64,000 nucleotides of DNA from Hyphomicrobiales bacterium (GCA_019075905.1 JAGXAM010000009.1:62001-126000), one strand, 5' to 3'. Positions 9,529-18,648 are shown, counted from the first letter of the stretch. Made by a program: numbers and translations. Notes: generated by a model not told the origin, from the letters alone.

Positions 9529-9623
9529 CGAGGAAGCAGCAGGCCAAGCCGCAGGCCGGAGAGGGCGTGCGGGGCGTTGGTCAGGGTCGTGAGGGTCACA
9601 AAGTGATGCACGAGAAATGCCAT
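9522..9623 (-). CDS. leuL: leu operon leader peptide
   Basis: A 33-residue frame beginning MAFLVHHFVTLTTL and ending GLRLGLLLPRP. Ten of its residues are leucine, five of them within the last ten residues. It ends inside the 5' arm of the terminator that precedes leuA. This is the architecture of amino-acid attenuator leader peptides known for leu operons in proteobacteria. No strong ribosome-binding site is visible; the predicted promoter would leave a very short 5' leader. It is too short for ordinary gene callers. Confidence 0.7.
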   Translation of the reverse strand: MAFLVHHFVTLTTLTNAPHALSGLRLGLLLPRP

Positions 9624-9641
9624 GAGCTGAACTTTGCCGGA

Positions 9642-9671
9642 ATACTAGCCCAAGCGCGCGGGCGCTGGCAA
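9642..9671 (-). promoter_or_regulatory. Candidate promoter of the leuL-leuA unit
   Basis: On the minus strand TTGCCA (9666-9671) and TAGTAT (9642-9647) are separated by 18 nt. Transcription would begin about 10-12 nt before the leuL start codon. The spacing and hexamers fit a housekeeping sigma factor, but this is a pattern match only. Confidence 0.45.
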
Positions 9672-9789
9672 GAGCCTTGGCCGTCCCCGTGCCTCATTCT
9701 CTCGCAGGGCCCGGCTCTTTGCCATTGCCAAGCCGGGCGCTTGGCTTTAGGAAGCGCGCAGTGACTTGTCCCCGATCGAGGAGTGCCGG

Positions 9790-10461
9790 ATGGCTGTTCG
9801 CCGTCTCGCTGAGATTCAGCCAGAGAGCTTTGCCTTCACCCCTGAAAATCTGAAGTGGTGCGAGGCACAGATTGCCAAATATCCGGCAGGCAGGCAGGCT
9901 TCGGCAGTGCTGTCGCTGCTGTGGCGCGCCCAGGCGCAAAACGATTACTGGCTGTGCAAGCCGGCGATCGAGACGGTCGCCACCATGCTTGACATGGCGC
10001 CGATCCGGGTGCTCGAAATCGCCACCTTCTATTCCATGTTCAATCTCGAACCGGTCGGCAAATATTATGTCCAGCTTTGTGGCACCACGCCCTGCGCCTT
10101 GCGCGGTGCCGGGGCGATCCGCAAGGTGTGCGAGAGCAAAATCGGCCCCGAGCGCAAGGTTTCTGCCGATGGCCTGTTTGCCTGGGCGGAAGTCGAGTGC
10201 CTCGGTGCCTGCTGCAACGCCCCGATGGTGCAGATCAACGATGATTATTACGAGGACCTGACCCCCGAGAGCTTCACGCAGCTGCTCGACGATCTTGCCG
10301 CCGGCAGGCCGGTGCGCAAGGGCTCGCAAACGGGCCGCATCAGCTCGGAGCCTTCAGGCGGCGATACCACGCTGAGCGATCCTTCCCTTCATGATGGCTC
10401 TGCGCTTGGTGTATGGAAACAGCGCTTCGAGACCGTCACGCCCGACCAACAGCCCGGATGA
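9790..10461 (+). CDS. nuoE: NADH-quinone oxidoreductase subunit E
   Basis: A 223-residue 24-kDa-type subunit of the NADH dehydrogenase module of complex I, carrying the N1a [2Fe-2S] cluster. The four ligands are visible as the CGTTPC and CLGACC motifs. A GGAG site 6 nt before the ATG at 9790 sets the start; a TTG at 9766 is an alternative. The C-terminal 50 residues are low-complexity and variable, as usual in alphaproteobacteria. It is followed by nuoF after 6 nt, but no other nuo gene is present in the window. Confidence 0.94.
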   Translation: MAVRRLAEIQPESFAFTPENLKWCEAQIAKYPAGRQASAVLSLLWRAQAQNDYWLCKPAIETVATMLDMAPIRVLEIATFYSMFNLEPVGKYYVQLCGTTPCALRGAGAIRKVCESKIGPERKVSADGLFAWAEVECLGACCNAPMVQINDDYYEDLTPESFTQLLDDLAAGRPVRKGSQTGRISSEPSGGDTTLSDPSLHDGSALGVWKQRFETVTPDQQPG

Positions 10462-10467
10462 AAACCC

Positions 10468-11772
10468 ATGCTTGCTGACAAAGACCGGATTTTCACCAAT
10501 CTTTACGGACGCCATTCGCCGGGCCTGAAGAGCGCCATGCAGCGCGGTGCCTGGGATGGAACCAAATTCCTCATCGATCAGGGCCGCGACTGGATCATCA
10601 ATGAAATGAAGGGTTCGGGCCTGCGGGGGCGCGGCGGCGCCGGCTTCCCGACCGGGCTGAAATGGTCCTTCATGCCCAAGCCCGATCCGGCACGACCCTC
10701 CTATCTCGTCGTCAATGCCGACGAATCGGAGCCGGGCACCTGCAAGGATCGCGAGATCATGCGCAATGATCCGCATCTGCTGGTCGAGGGCTGCCTGATA
10801 GCTTCCATGGCCATGGGGGCGCACGCCTGCTACATCTATATCCGCGGCGAATATATTGCCGAGCGCGAGGCGCTGGAGCGCGCCGTGGCCGAGGCCTATG
10901 ATGCGCGCCTGATCGGCCGCGACAATGTCCATGGCTGGCCGTTCGACCTTTATGTCCACCATGGCGCCGGCGCCTATATTTGCGGCGAGGAGACCGCACT
11001 GCTCGAAAGCCTTGAGGGCAAGAAGGGCATGCCGCGCATGAAGCCGCCATTCCCGGCCAACATGGGGCTTTATGGCTGCCCGACAACCGTCAACAACGTC
11101 GAATCGATCGCCGTGGCGCCGACCATTCTGCGGCGCGGTGCTGCCTGGTTCTCGTCATTTGGCGCCAAGAACAACGCCGGCACCAAGCTTTTCTGCATTT
11201 CAGGCCACGTCAACAATCCCTGCAATGTCGAAGAGGCCATGTCGATTCCCTTCCGCGAATTGATCGACCGGCATTGCGGCGGCGTGCGCGGCGGCTGGGA
11301 CAATCTGCTTGCCGTCATTCCTGGGGGCTCCTCGGTGCGCTGCGTGCCGGCCGACCAGATCATCGACACGCCGATGGATTTCGATTCGCTGTCGAAATTG
11401 CGCTCCGGCCTCGGCACGGCGGCGGTCATTGTCATGGATAAGTCCACCGACATCGTCCGGGCGATTGCGCGCCTGTCGTATTTTTACAAGCACGAAAGCT
11501 GCGGCCAGTGCACGCCCTGCCGCGAGGGCACCGGCTGGATGTGGCGCGTCGTCACCCGTATGGCCGAGGGCAGGGCGCAAAAGCGCGAGATCGACATGCT
11601 GCTCGATGTTTCCAAACAGATCGAGGGCCATACGATTTGCGCGCTGGGCGATGCCGCTGCCTGGCCGATCCAGGGCCTGATCGCGCATTTCCGCCCCGAG
11701 ATCGAGCGGCGCATTGATCAATATGCCGCCAATCCCCATGCCGATCCGGTCCTGATGGCTGCGGCGGAGTAA
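10468..11772 (+). CDS. nuoF: NADH-quinone oxidoreductase subunit F
   Basis: A 434-residue 51-kDa-type subunit of complex I that binds NADH and FMN and carries the N3 [4Fe-4S] cluster. The nucleotide-binding segment [16 protein letters not shown] lies near residue 50. The cluster ligands appear in [12 protein letters not shown], with a fourth cysteine in HTICALGDA. It follows nuoE and is normally followed by nuoG; here the next gene is a DUF3291 protein. The last 52 nt of the gene, including the stop codon, recur at 13755-13806. Confidence 0.96.
   Translation: MLADKDRIFTNLYGRHSPGLKSAMQRGAWDGTKFLIDQGRDWIINEMKGSGLRGRGGAGFPTGLKWSFMPKPDPARPSYLVVNADESEPGTCKDREIMRNDPHLLVEGCLIASMAMGAHACYIYIRGEYIAEREALERAVAEAYDARLIGRDNVHGWPFDLYVHHGAGAYICGEETALLESLEGKKGMPRMKPPFPANMGLYGCPTTVNNVESIAVAPTILRRGAAWFSSFGAKNNAGTKLFCISGHVNNPCNVEEAMSIPFRELIDRHCGGVRGGWDNLLAVIPGGSSVRCVPADQIIDTPMDFDSLSKLRSGLGTAAVIVMDKSTDIVRAIARLSYFYKHESCGQCTPCREGTGWMWRVVTRMAEGRAQKREIDMLLDVSKQIEGHTICALGDAAAWPIQGLIAHFRPEIERRIDQYAANPHADPVLMAAAE
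11721..11772 (+). repeat. Direct repeat, copy 1 (3' end of nuoF)
   Basis: The final 52 nt of nuoF ending at its TAA. Copy 2 at 13755-13806 matches at 51 of 52 positions (C versus T in CGGTCCTG/CGGTTCTG). Similarity stops exactly after the stop codon on the 3' side and fades within about 6 nt on the 5' side. The two copies are 2034 nt apart and bracket the DUF3291 and HEPN-like genes. Confidence 0.9.
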
Positions 11773-11775
11773 GCC

Positions 11776-12243
11776 ATGGCGACCCATATTGCCGAGCTCA
11801 ATATCGGGCGCTTTCGCTATTCTGCTGATGATGCGCGCATGGCTGGGTTCATGCAGAACCTTGACCGCATCAATGCGATTGCCGAGCGAAGCGCGGGCTT
11901 TGTCTGGCGGTTGAAGGATGAGAGCAATAATGCGACCGCAATTCGCCCCTTTCCCGATCCCGATATGGCGGTGAACCTGTCGGTGTGGGAGAGCGCCGAA
12001 GCGCTGGAGGCCTTCGTCTGGAACACGGTTCACGCCCGCATTTATGCCGGCAAACCCGCCTGGTTCGAAAAGCTCGATGAGGCCCATCTGGTGATGTGGC
12101 CCATTGAGGCCGGGCATATCCCCTCGCTGGAAGAAGCCAAGGCGCGGCTCGAACATTTGCGCCAGCACGGGAACAGCGATTACGCTTTCGGCTGGTCGCA
12201 CCTGCCGCACATCCGCCAATGGATGGCAAAGAAATGCGGGTGA
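11776..12243 (+). CDS. DUF3291 domain-containing protein
   Basis: A 155-residue protein of the DUF3291 family (dimeric alpha/beta-barrel fold, related to monooxygenase-like proteins), function unknown. Typical elements are the N-terminal HIAELNIGRFRY, the central SVWESAEALEAFVW and the WFEKLDEAHLVMWPI block. It starts 4 nt after the nuoF stop codon, inside the stretch bracketed by the nuoF-end repeats. Its base composition resembles the surrounding chromosome more than the HEPN-like gene does. The family is clear; the role is not. Confidence 0.82.
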   Translation: MATHIAELNIGRFRYSADDARMAGFMQNLDRINAIAERSAGFVWRLKDESNNATAIRPFPDPDMAVNLSVWESAEALEAFVWNTVHARIYAGKPAWFEKLDEAHLVMWPIEAGHIPSLEEAKARLEHLRQHGNSDYAFGWSHLPHIRQWMAKKCG

Positions 12244-12251
12244 GGGCGAAA

Positions 12252-12357
12252 TACGGTGACACTTGCTTGAATTCCCCATTGTCGATATCGACTCTCGCGG
12301 GGATACAAGGCGCTTGCGTTCGAATGCCAATTGGAAAATGAAGCAAGTGTCACCGTA
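12252..12357. mobile_element. Short element with 17-bp perfect terminal inverted repeats (MITE- or REP-like)
   Basis: TACGGTGACACTTGCTT at 12252-12268 is repeated in exact inverted orientation at 12341-12357. The match continues imperfectly inward for another 15 or so bases. A perfect 12-bp palindrome, GTCGATATCGAC, lies inside at 12281-12292. The 106-nt unit has no coding capacity. It separates the DUF3291 gene from the HEPN-like gene. The size and ends suggest a non-autonomous transposable element or a REP-type palindrome; no target duplication is obvious. Confidence 0.6.
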
Positions 12358-12426
12358 ATGCCTCTTTATGTTGGAGACTTTGCAGCAGAAGTATCCGACG
12401 AAAACGATTATTCGACATGACGAGCC

Positions 12427-13359
12427 ATGCGGCGCGACAAAGCCCGGAGAATGAGCTTGGTTCTATCGGCCCCAACGATGCGGCGATTGACGATCGTTCG
12501 TCACCTTTACAACTTGGCTCTTGAGCAGGAGCGCAAAGGCGATCTCCTCGGCGGTCTGGCGCTGCTCCCATTTCACGACGCTGTCGAACTGTTTCTCCAG
12601 GTCGCGGCTGAAAATCATCCTAAGGTGAAGCTAACCAAGTCGGTAGAGTTCATGGGCTACTGGCCAGCGTTCAACGCCGCCGAACTTACGCTGCCGTATC
12701 TAGAGCAGATGCGCAGGTTCAACAATGCTCGCGTGGAGATCAAACATAGGGGCACATTGCCGTCAAGGCATGATGTTGAGGGTTTCCGCGCGACAATCAC
12801 CGCCTTCCTGGTCGAGGCAGCGCCGAAGCTGTTCGAGATCGAGTTCGACAGTATCTCGTTGTCTGCGCTGGTGCGGTCAGAAGAGGTAAGGTCAGCATTA
12901 CAAGCTGCCGAGGCGGCCGCGCGTGAGGAGCGTTTCCCTGCTGCCTTGGAACATGCCGCGAAGGCTTTTCGCAGATCATTGCGGCTCCACCGTTACGGCG
13001 CAGCCCCACCGACCCATGACCGGCGGCTTTTCGATCCCACAGATGTCGCGCGTGACCTGAAGTGGAGGGGAAGGGAAATCGGCGAATCGGGAACTTCCAG
13101 ATTGTTGGATGCTGTGGCTTACATGGGCCAGAGCCTCGGCGAGGCAATCACTGTCATTGCATACAATCTAGACTACGACGGTTATCGGCATATTCTGACC
13201 TACGGGCCTGCCATACACGAGATGGTCGGGGGCAACATGGTTATGGATTGGATGAAGACGCCGACGACCGACAAACGCATCGTCGACCGTTGCGTCGCTT
13301 TCGCGGTCGATGCCGCTCTCCGCCTAGAAGGGCGCGCCGATCCTGCCGATCAGAGTTAG
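12427..13359 (+). CDS. HEPN-like domain protein, function unassigned
   Basis: A 310-residue protein in an accessory patch. The helical N-terminal half contains LLPFHDAVELFLQVAAE (about residues 46-62). It then has NNARVEIKHRG, where Arg102 and His107 form an R-x4-H arrangement followed by a glycine turn, as in HEPN nucleotide-binding or RNase domains. The C-terminal half is helical without a motif I recognise. HEPN proteins are frequent in toxin-antitoxin and defence systems, but no antitoxin-like partner is adjacent. Base composition is less GC-rich than the neighbours, suggesting transfer. The start is uncertain: no clear ribosome-binding site, and the ATG at 12451 is an alternative. Confidence 0.6.
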   Translation: MRRDKARRMSLVLSAPTMRRLTIVRHLYNLALEQERKGDLLGGLALLPFHDAVELFLQVAAENHPKVKLTKSVEFMGYWPAFNAAELTLPYLEQMRRFNNARVEIKHRGTLPSRHDVEGFRATITAFLVEAAPKLFEIEFDSISLSALVRSEEVRSALQAAEAAAREERFPAALEHAAKAFRRSLRLHRYGAAPPTHDRRLFDPTDVARDLKWRGREIGESGTSRLLDAVAYMGQSLGEAITVIAYNLDYDGYRHILTYGPAIHEMVGGNMVMDWMKTPTTDKRIVDRCVAFAVDAALRLEGRADPADQS

Positions 13360-13925
13360 AGGAGCGTGAGTTACGCTAACAGTGCCCGATATCATCGCGC
13401 CGAACGCCATGTGTTAGCTGGCCCATCTCGCCCGCATCGTTCTTTCTAGCCTTCCCCATTGTGTCACACAACGCGGCGACGGCGGGGCGTGAGCTTCTTT
13501 CACCGACGCGGATTACGCCTCTTACCGGGACCTTCTCGGCCGGTATTGCGAGGGAAGCGGGCGTCGAGTTCGGGTATCGTCGGTGATGCCTGACATCAGT
13601 TGTTTGCGCTGTCACCGTAAACCGCCAAACATCTCGCCCAAAATCAACCTGCAAGTCGAAAAATGGCTTCCAGCCCTCGCACCTTTCCAACTGCAACGCC
13701 ATGATGTGCATGTTCTGCTGCCTATAGGATTTACCCCGCGCCGCGACACGACCGATATGCCGCCAATCCCCATGCCGATCCGGTTCTGATGGCTGCGGCG
13801 GAGTAATTCTGGCACCCTGCATGCCGGGGCTGGTTGCGTGACTTGTCACCGGCCGGGATTTGTTCTAGCCTGAAGTCGCTAGCCTTTAGTCTAAAACCAA
13901 AGGCGCAAAAGCGAAGGGGGCAGCC
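13360..13925. other. Probable degenerate accessory DNA containing the second nuoF-end copy
   Basis: About 565 nt without a confident gene. A minus-strand frame of 157 codons (13376-13849) is open, but it runs through the nuoF-end repeat and matches no family I know. The motif TGTCACCGTAA at 13610-13620 repeats part of the inverted-repeat end of the element near 12357. This looks like insertion or rearrangement debris between the HEPN-like gene and the next chromosomal gene. Confidence 0.5.
13755..13806 (+). repeat. Direct repeat, copy 2 (orphan nuoF 3' end)
   Basis: A 52-nt copy of the nuoF C-terminal coding end and stop codon, 51 of 52 identical to 11721-11772, with no nuoF sequence upstream of it. 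It marks the right boundary of a roughly 2-kb accessory patch. Either an insertion duplicated its target end, or unequal exchange left a fragment. Confidence 0.9.
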
Positions 13926-14306
13926 ATGGGCAATCTCAAATCTGGCCTCATCCTTGGCCTTGGTGCGGTGCTTGCCATGTCATCGCTGGCGCATGCCGGC
14001 GACCTGACCCGCGTCGGCCAGTGCGAAATGACACGCATCAAGCAGATCATGGGGCGCATCACCCCGCGCCCCGACAATTCCGGCACCGGCATCGCCTACG
14101 CCGATGGCGTCATGGGCTTCAGCTACCAGTTCATCGCCGCGATTGCCCGCTCGCGCGCCGGTGATCGCGTGCGCCTGTGCCTGGTATCCGTGCCTAAAAA
14201 CTGCCCGCCCGGCGACAATCGCGGCAGGTTTTACAGCGCCCGCAACATGCGCACCGGCGCCAGCTGGAAATTGCCCGACGCCGAACACATGTGCGGCGGC
14301 GCCTGA
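13926..14306 (+). CDS. Small secreted hypothetical protein with four cysteines
   Basis: A 126-residue protein with a clear signal peptide: a positively charged start, the hydrophobic stretch LILGLGAVLAMSSLAHA, and predicted cleavage after residue 24. The mature part of about 100 residues has four cysteines (QCEM, RLCLV, KNCPP, HMCGG) that could form two disulfides in the periplasm. I do not recognise a named family. It stands alone, convergent with the thiolase gene. Confidence 0.75.
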   Translation: MGNLKSGLILGLGAVLAMSSLAHAGDLTRVGQCEMTRIKQIMGRITPRPDNSGTGIAYADGVMGFSYQFIAAIARSRAGDRVRLCLVSVPKNCPPGDNRGRFYSARNMRTGASWKLPDAEHMCGGA

Positions 14307-14312
14307 GCCTGC

Positions 14313-15521
<1,209 letters not shown>

Positions 15522-15559
15522 GGCGCGCTCCCTTGAGGCTCTGGTTCCGCCGTTTCATA

Positions 15560-15575
15560 GCCTGAAGCCTCAGGC
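15560..15575. promoter_or_regulatory. Inverted repeat in the paaJ-paaG divergent region
   Basis: GCCTGA-AGCC-TCAGGC, two perfect 6-nt arms with a 4-nt spacer, lies in the 138-nt interval between the divergent thiolase and paaG genes. Its position suits an operator for a regulator acting on both directions. No regulator gene is nearby and the motif does not match one I know. Confidence 0.3.
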
Positions 15576-15659
15576 CCATCAAACGCCATCCCTTGCCCTT
15601 TGCCCGGCTTCGCGTCATGCTGCGAACAAAGCCACGCTGAACGTGGCGGCCTACGGGAG

Positions 15660-16451
15660 ATGGCTTTGGAAAGCGCAGTAATCGTCAAGAAGCACCACGG
15701 CTGGCATGAGGTGACGCTGAACCGTCCCGAGCGGCTCAATGCCTTCACCACGGCCATGCACAAGGGGCTGGCCGATGCTTTCGCCGGGATCGAGGCGGAC
15801 GCCTCCTGCCGCGCCGTGCTGCTCACCGGTGCCGGGCGCGGCTTTTGCGCCGGTCAGGACCTGACCGAGCGCATGGACCGCACCGTGCCGGTCGATCTCG
15901 GCGCGACGCTGGAGGCCACCTATAACCGGTTGGTGCGGACCATCAGGTCGCTCGGCAAGCCGGTGGTTTGTGCCGTCAATGGCGTCGCCGCCGGGGCAGG
16001 GGCCAATGTCGCGCTGTCCTGCGACATCGTGCTGGCAGCGCGTTCGGCGCGCTTCATCGAGGCCTTCATCAAGATCGGGCTGGTGCCGGACGCCGGCGGC
16101 AGCTGGTATCTGCCGCGCCTTGTCGGCCTCGCCCGCGCCAAGGCCATGGCCATGCTCGGCGAGCCGGTCAGCGGCGAGGAAGCGGCGCAATGGGGGCTGG
16201 TCTGGAAGGTGCTGGATGATGAGGCGCTGATGCCGGAAGCCCGCCGCATGACCGCGCATCTCGCAACCTTGCCGACGCAGGCCTTGGCGCTGATGAAGCA
16301 GCAGTTCGACGCCTCCCTGACCAACACGCTCGATCAGCAGCTCGATCTCGAACGCGATCTGCAGCGGCGCGCCGGTGCCACCCCCGACAATCTTGAGGGC
16401 GTGCGCGCCTTCATCGAAAAACGCGCGCCAAATTTCACGGGACGCCCCTGA
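15660..16451 (+). CDS. paaG: 2-(1,2-epoxy-1,2-dihydrophenyl)acetyl-CoA isomerase
   Basis: A 263-residue enoyl-CoA hydratase/isomerase (crotonase) family protein. In phenylacetate catabolism PaaG converts ring-epoxidised phenylacetyl-CoA to the oxepin form and also isomerises later intermediates. Visible signatures are the oxyanion-hole segments GAGRGFCAGQDLTE and NGVAAGAGANVALSCD, the DAGGSWYLPRLVG block and the C-terminal RRAGATPDNLEGVRAF. The ATG at 15660 gives the standard N-terminus. It heads a plus-strand operon with paaI and paaK. Confidence 0.9.
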   Translation: MALESAVIVKKHHGWHEVTLNRPERLNAFTTAMHKGLADAFAGIEADASCRAVLLTGAGRGFCAGQDLTERMDRTVPVDLGATLEATYNRLVRTIRSLGKPVVCAVNGVAAGAGANVALSCDIVLAARSARFIEAFIKIGLVPDAGGSWYLPRLVGLARAKAMAMLGEPVSGEEAAQWGLVWKVLDDEALMPEARRMTAHLATLPTQALALMKQQFDASLTNTLDQQLDLERDLQRRAGATPDNLEGVRAFIEKRAPNFTGRP

Positions 16452-16452
16452 T

Positions 16453-16893
16453 ATGGATGACCTTGAACAGCGCCACGCGCTGGCGCAAAGGGCGGCGCGT
16501 GCCATGTGGTCGCGCGATCATGCCGCCCGCCATCTTGGCATCGACATCAGCCGCGTCGCCCCTGGCGAGGCCGTGCTCACCATGAGCGTCACCGCCATCA
16601 TGCTCAACGGCCATGACATCTGCCATGGCGGCTATATTTTCACGCTGGCTGACACTGCCTTTGCCTATGCCTGCAACAGCGCCGGGGAAACGACTGTGGC
16701 GATGCAGGCCGAGGTGCATTTTTTGAAGCCCGGCCGCCTTGGTGATGTTTTGCGCGCCACCGCCAGCCATAGCGCCGGCGAGGGCCGCTCGGGCATTTAT
16801 GACGTGGTGGTGGAACGAGATGGCGAGGTGCTGGCCATGTTTCGCGGCCTGTCGCGCCGTATCGGGGGCTCGTTTCTCGGGGAGGGGACATGA
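16453..16893 (+). CDS. paaI: Hydroxyphenylacetyl-CoA thioesterase
   Basis: A 146-residue hotdog-fold thioesterase. PaaI hydrolyses dead-end or ring-hydroxylated phenylacetyl-CoA intermediates and frees CoA. The motif GHDICHGGYIFTLADTAFA carries the catalytic aspartate region, with the asparagine/histidine pair just before it. The ATG overlaps the region immediately after the paaG stop codon, and its own stop overlaps the paaK start (ATGA). Translational coupling in one operon is likely. Confidence 0.9.
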   Translation: MDDLEQRHALAQRAARAMWSRDHAARHLGIDISRVAPGEAVLTMSVTAIMLNGHDICHGGYIFTLADTAFAYACNSAGETTVAMQAEVHFLKPGRLGDVLRATASHSAGEGRSGIYDVVVERDGEVLAMFRGLSRRIGGSFLGEGT

Positions 16894-18185
16894 AACCGGA
16901 TTGTTTTGAGCCGATTGAGATGGCCTCGCGCGACGAGATCGAGGCGCTGCAGGTGCAGCGGCTCCGGCAGACCCTTGCCCATGCCTATGAAAATGTCGCG
17001 CCCTGGCGCGCCAAATGCCAGCAGCGCGGCGTGCATCCGGCCGATGTGCGCCGCACTGCCGACCTTGCTGCCTTTCCCTTCACCGAAAAGAGCGATCTGC
17101 GCGATCATTACCCCTTCGGGCTTATGGCCGTGCCGCGGGATCGTCTGGCGCGGGTGCATGGCTCCTCGGGCTCGACCGGCAAGCCGATTGTCGTTGGCTA
17201 TACGGCCGCAGACATTGCCACCTGGGCCCGTCTCATGGCGCGCTCGATCCACGCCGCCGGCGTGCGCCCCGGCATGATGGTGCATGTCGCCTATGGCTAT
17301 GGCCTGTTCACCGGCGGCCTTGGCGCCCATTACGGCGCTGAGCGCCTCGGCTGCACGGTCATTCCCATGTCAGGCGGCATGACCGAGCGCCAGGTGCAGC
17401 TCATTGATGATTTCCGCCCCGATGCGATCATGGTGACGCCCAGCTACATGCTGGCCCTGCTTGATGGCTTCCGCAAGGCCGGGCTTGCGCCGGATGCCAC
17501 CTCGCTGCGCTTCGGCATTTTCGGCGCCGAACCCTGGACCGAGGCCATGCGCGCCGAGATCGAAGGCGCCTTCGCGCTCGATGCCACCGATATTTATGGC
17601 CTCTCGGAAGTGATGGGTCCGGGCGTCGCCCAGGAATGTGTGGAAACCAAGGATGGCCTGCATATCTGGGAGGATCATTTCCTGCCCGAAATCGTCGATC
17701 CCGACACCGGAGCCCCGCTCGCCGATGGCGACAAGGGCGAACTGGTCTTTACCTCGTTGACCAAGGAGGCTTTCCCGGTCATTCGCTATCGCACGCGGGA
17801 TTTGACGCGGCTGTTGCCGGGCACCGCCCGCCCGGGCATGCGCCGCATGGAGAAGGTCACCGGGCGCTCGGATGACATGATCATCCTGCGCGGCGTCAAC
17901 CTGTTCCCCAGCCAGATCGAGGAATTATTGCTCAAATCCTCGTGGTGCAACGGCCATTACCAGCTGGAACTGACCCGCCAGGGCCGCATGGATTCGCTGC
18001 TGGTCAAGGCCGAGGCGCGGGCCGAAAGCTGGGACGGCAGCGGTCTCGACCAGCATGCCGAGGTGCTGATTCGCCACATCAAGGCCACCATCGGCGTCAG
18101 CGTTGGCGTCGCCATCACGCCGCCTGGCACGCTTGAGCGCTCCAGCGGCAAGGCCAAGCGGGTTTATGACCGGCGCGGCAGCTAG
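16890..18185 (+). CDS. paaK: Phenylacetate-CoA ligase
   Basis: A 431-residue adenylate-forming enzyme that activates phenylacetate with ATP and CoA, the entry step of the aerobic phenylacetate pathway. The phosphate-binding loop SSGSTGKPIVVGYT (about residues 90-105), YGLSEVMGPGVAQEC and the hinge region GRSDDMIILRGVNLFPSQ match the PaaK family. The ring epoxidase genes paaABCDE and paaZ are not in this window and must lie elsewhere if the pathway is complete. The gene starts inside the last codon of paaI. Confidence 0.94.
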   Translation: MKPDCFEPIEMASRDEIEALQVQRLRQTLAHAYENVAPWRAKCQQRGVHPADVRRTADLAAFPFTEKSDLRDHYPFGLMAVPRDRLARVHGSSGSTGKPIVVGYTAADIATWARLMARSIHAAGVRPGMMVHVAYGYGLFTGGLGAHYGAERLGCTVIPMSGGMTERQVQLIDDFRPDAIMVTPSYMLALLDGFRKAGLAPDATSLRFGIFGAEPWTEAMRAEIEGAFALDATDIYGLSEVMGPGVAQECVETKDGLHIWEDHFLPEIVDPDTGAPLADGDKGELVFTSLTKEAFPVIRYRTRDLTRLLPGTARPGMRRMEKVTGRSDDMIILRGVNLFPSQIEELLLKSSWCNGHYQLELTRQGRMDSLLVKAEARAESWDGSGLDQHAEVLIRHIKATIGVSVGVAITPPGTLERSSGKAKRVYDRRGS

Positions 18186-18241
18186 GCCCTTGCGGCCTCG
18201 CCCGGCTTGTCCCATATCAGGCGCGTGCGAAGGAGAGCGCT

Positions 18242-18499
18242 ATGGATAATTCACGGGGCCGTATTCTTGATGACTTCACCCGCCTCATGAACGATGCGGC
18301 CGGCATGGCCCAGGGCGTGCGCCGCGAGGCCGAGACCATGATGCGCGCGCAGGCCGGCAAGATCCTCTCGACCATGGACGTCGTCAGCCGCGAGGAATTT
18401 GAGGCCGTGCGCGATATGGCAACGCTGGCGCGCGAGCAGAACATGAAGCTCGAAGCGCGGATCGCGGCGCTTGAGGAGCAAGTGAAAGCAGGTCGTTGA
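18242..18499 (+). CDS. ubiK: Accessory factor UbiK family protein
   Basis: An 85-residue protein of the BMFP/YqiC (DUF526) family. UbiK assists ubiquinone biosynthesis under aerobic conditions and can promote membrane fusion in vitro. The sequence is almost wholly helical. Its C-terminal third (SREEFEAVRDMATLAREQN followed by KLEARIAALEEQV) is a predicted trimeric coiled coil, as in the family. It has GGAG upstream and its own transcription unit after paaK. Confidence 0.87.
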   Translation: MDNSRGRILDDFTRLMNDAAGMAQGVRREAETMMRAQAGKILSTMDVVSREEFEAVRDMATLAREQNMKLEARIAALEEQVKAGR

Positions 18500-18575
18500 A
18501 GCAGGCGCGCGCGCGAATCCGCTGAAGGAATGTTTCGCGCGAATTGGCTGGCAGGAAGGTCAGCAGCCCGCTGGT

Positions 18576-18605
18576 TTGCTTCGCATGCGCTCGCAATGAC
18601 GGGGG
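18576..18605 (+). repeat. Interspersed intergenic repeat, copy B
   Basis: TTGCTTCGCATGCGCTCGCA followed by ATGACGGGGG, near-identical to copy A at 7603-7631 apart from a 1-nt length change and two substitutions in the middle. It lies in the gap between ubiK and convergent engB. Confidence 0.75.
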
Positions 18606-18648
18606 AAAGAGCGAGCATCTTCCACCGCCATGGGCCCAACTTGCGCCC

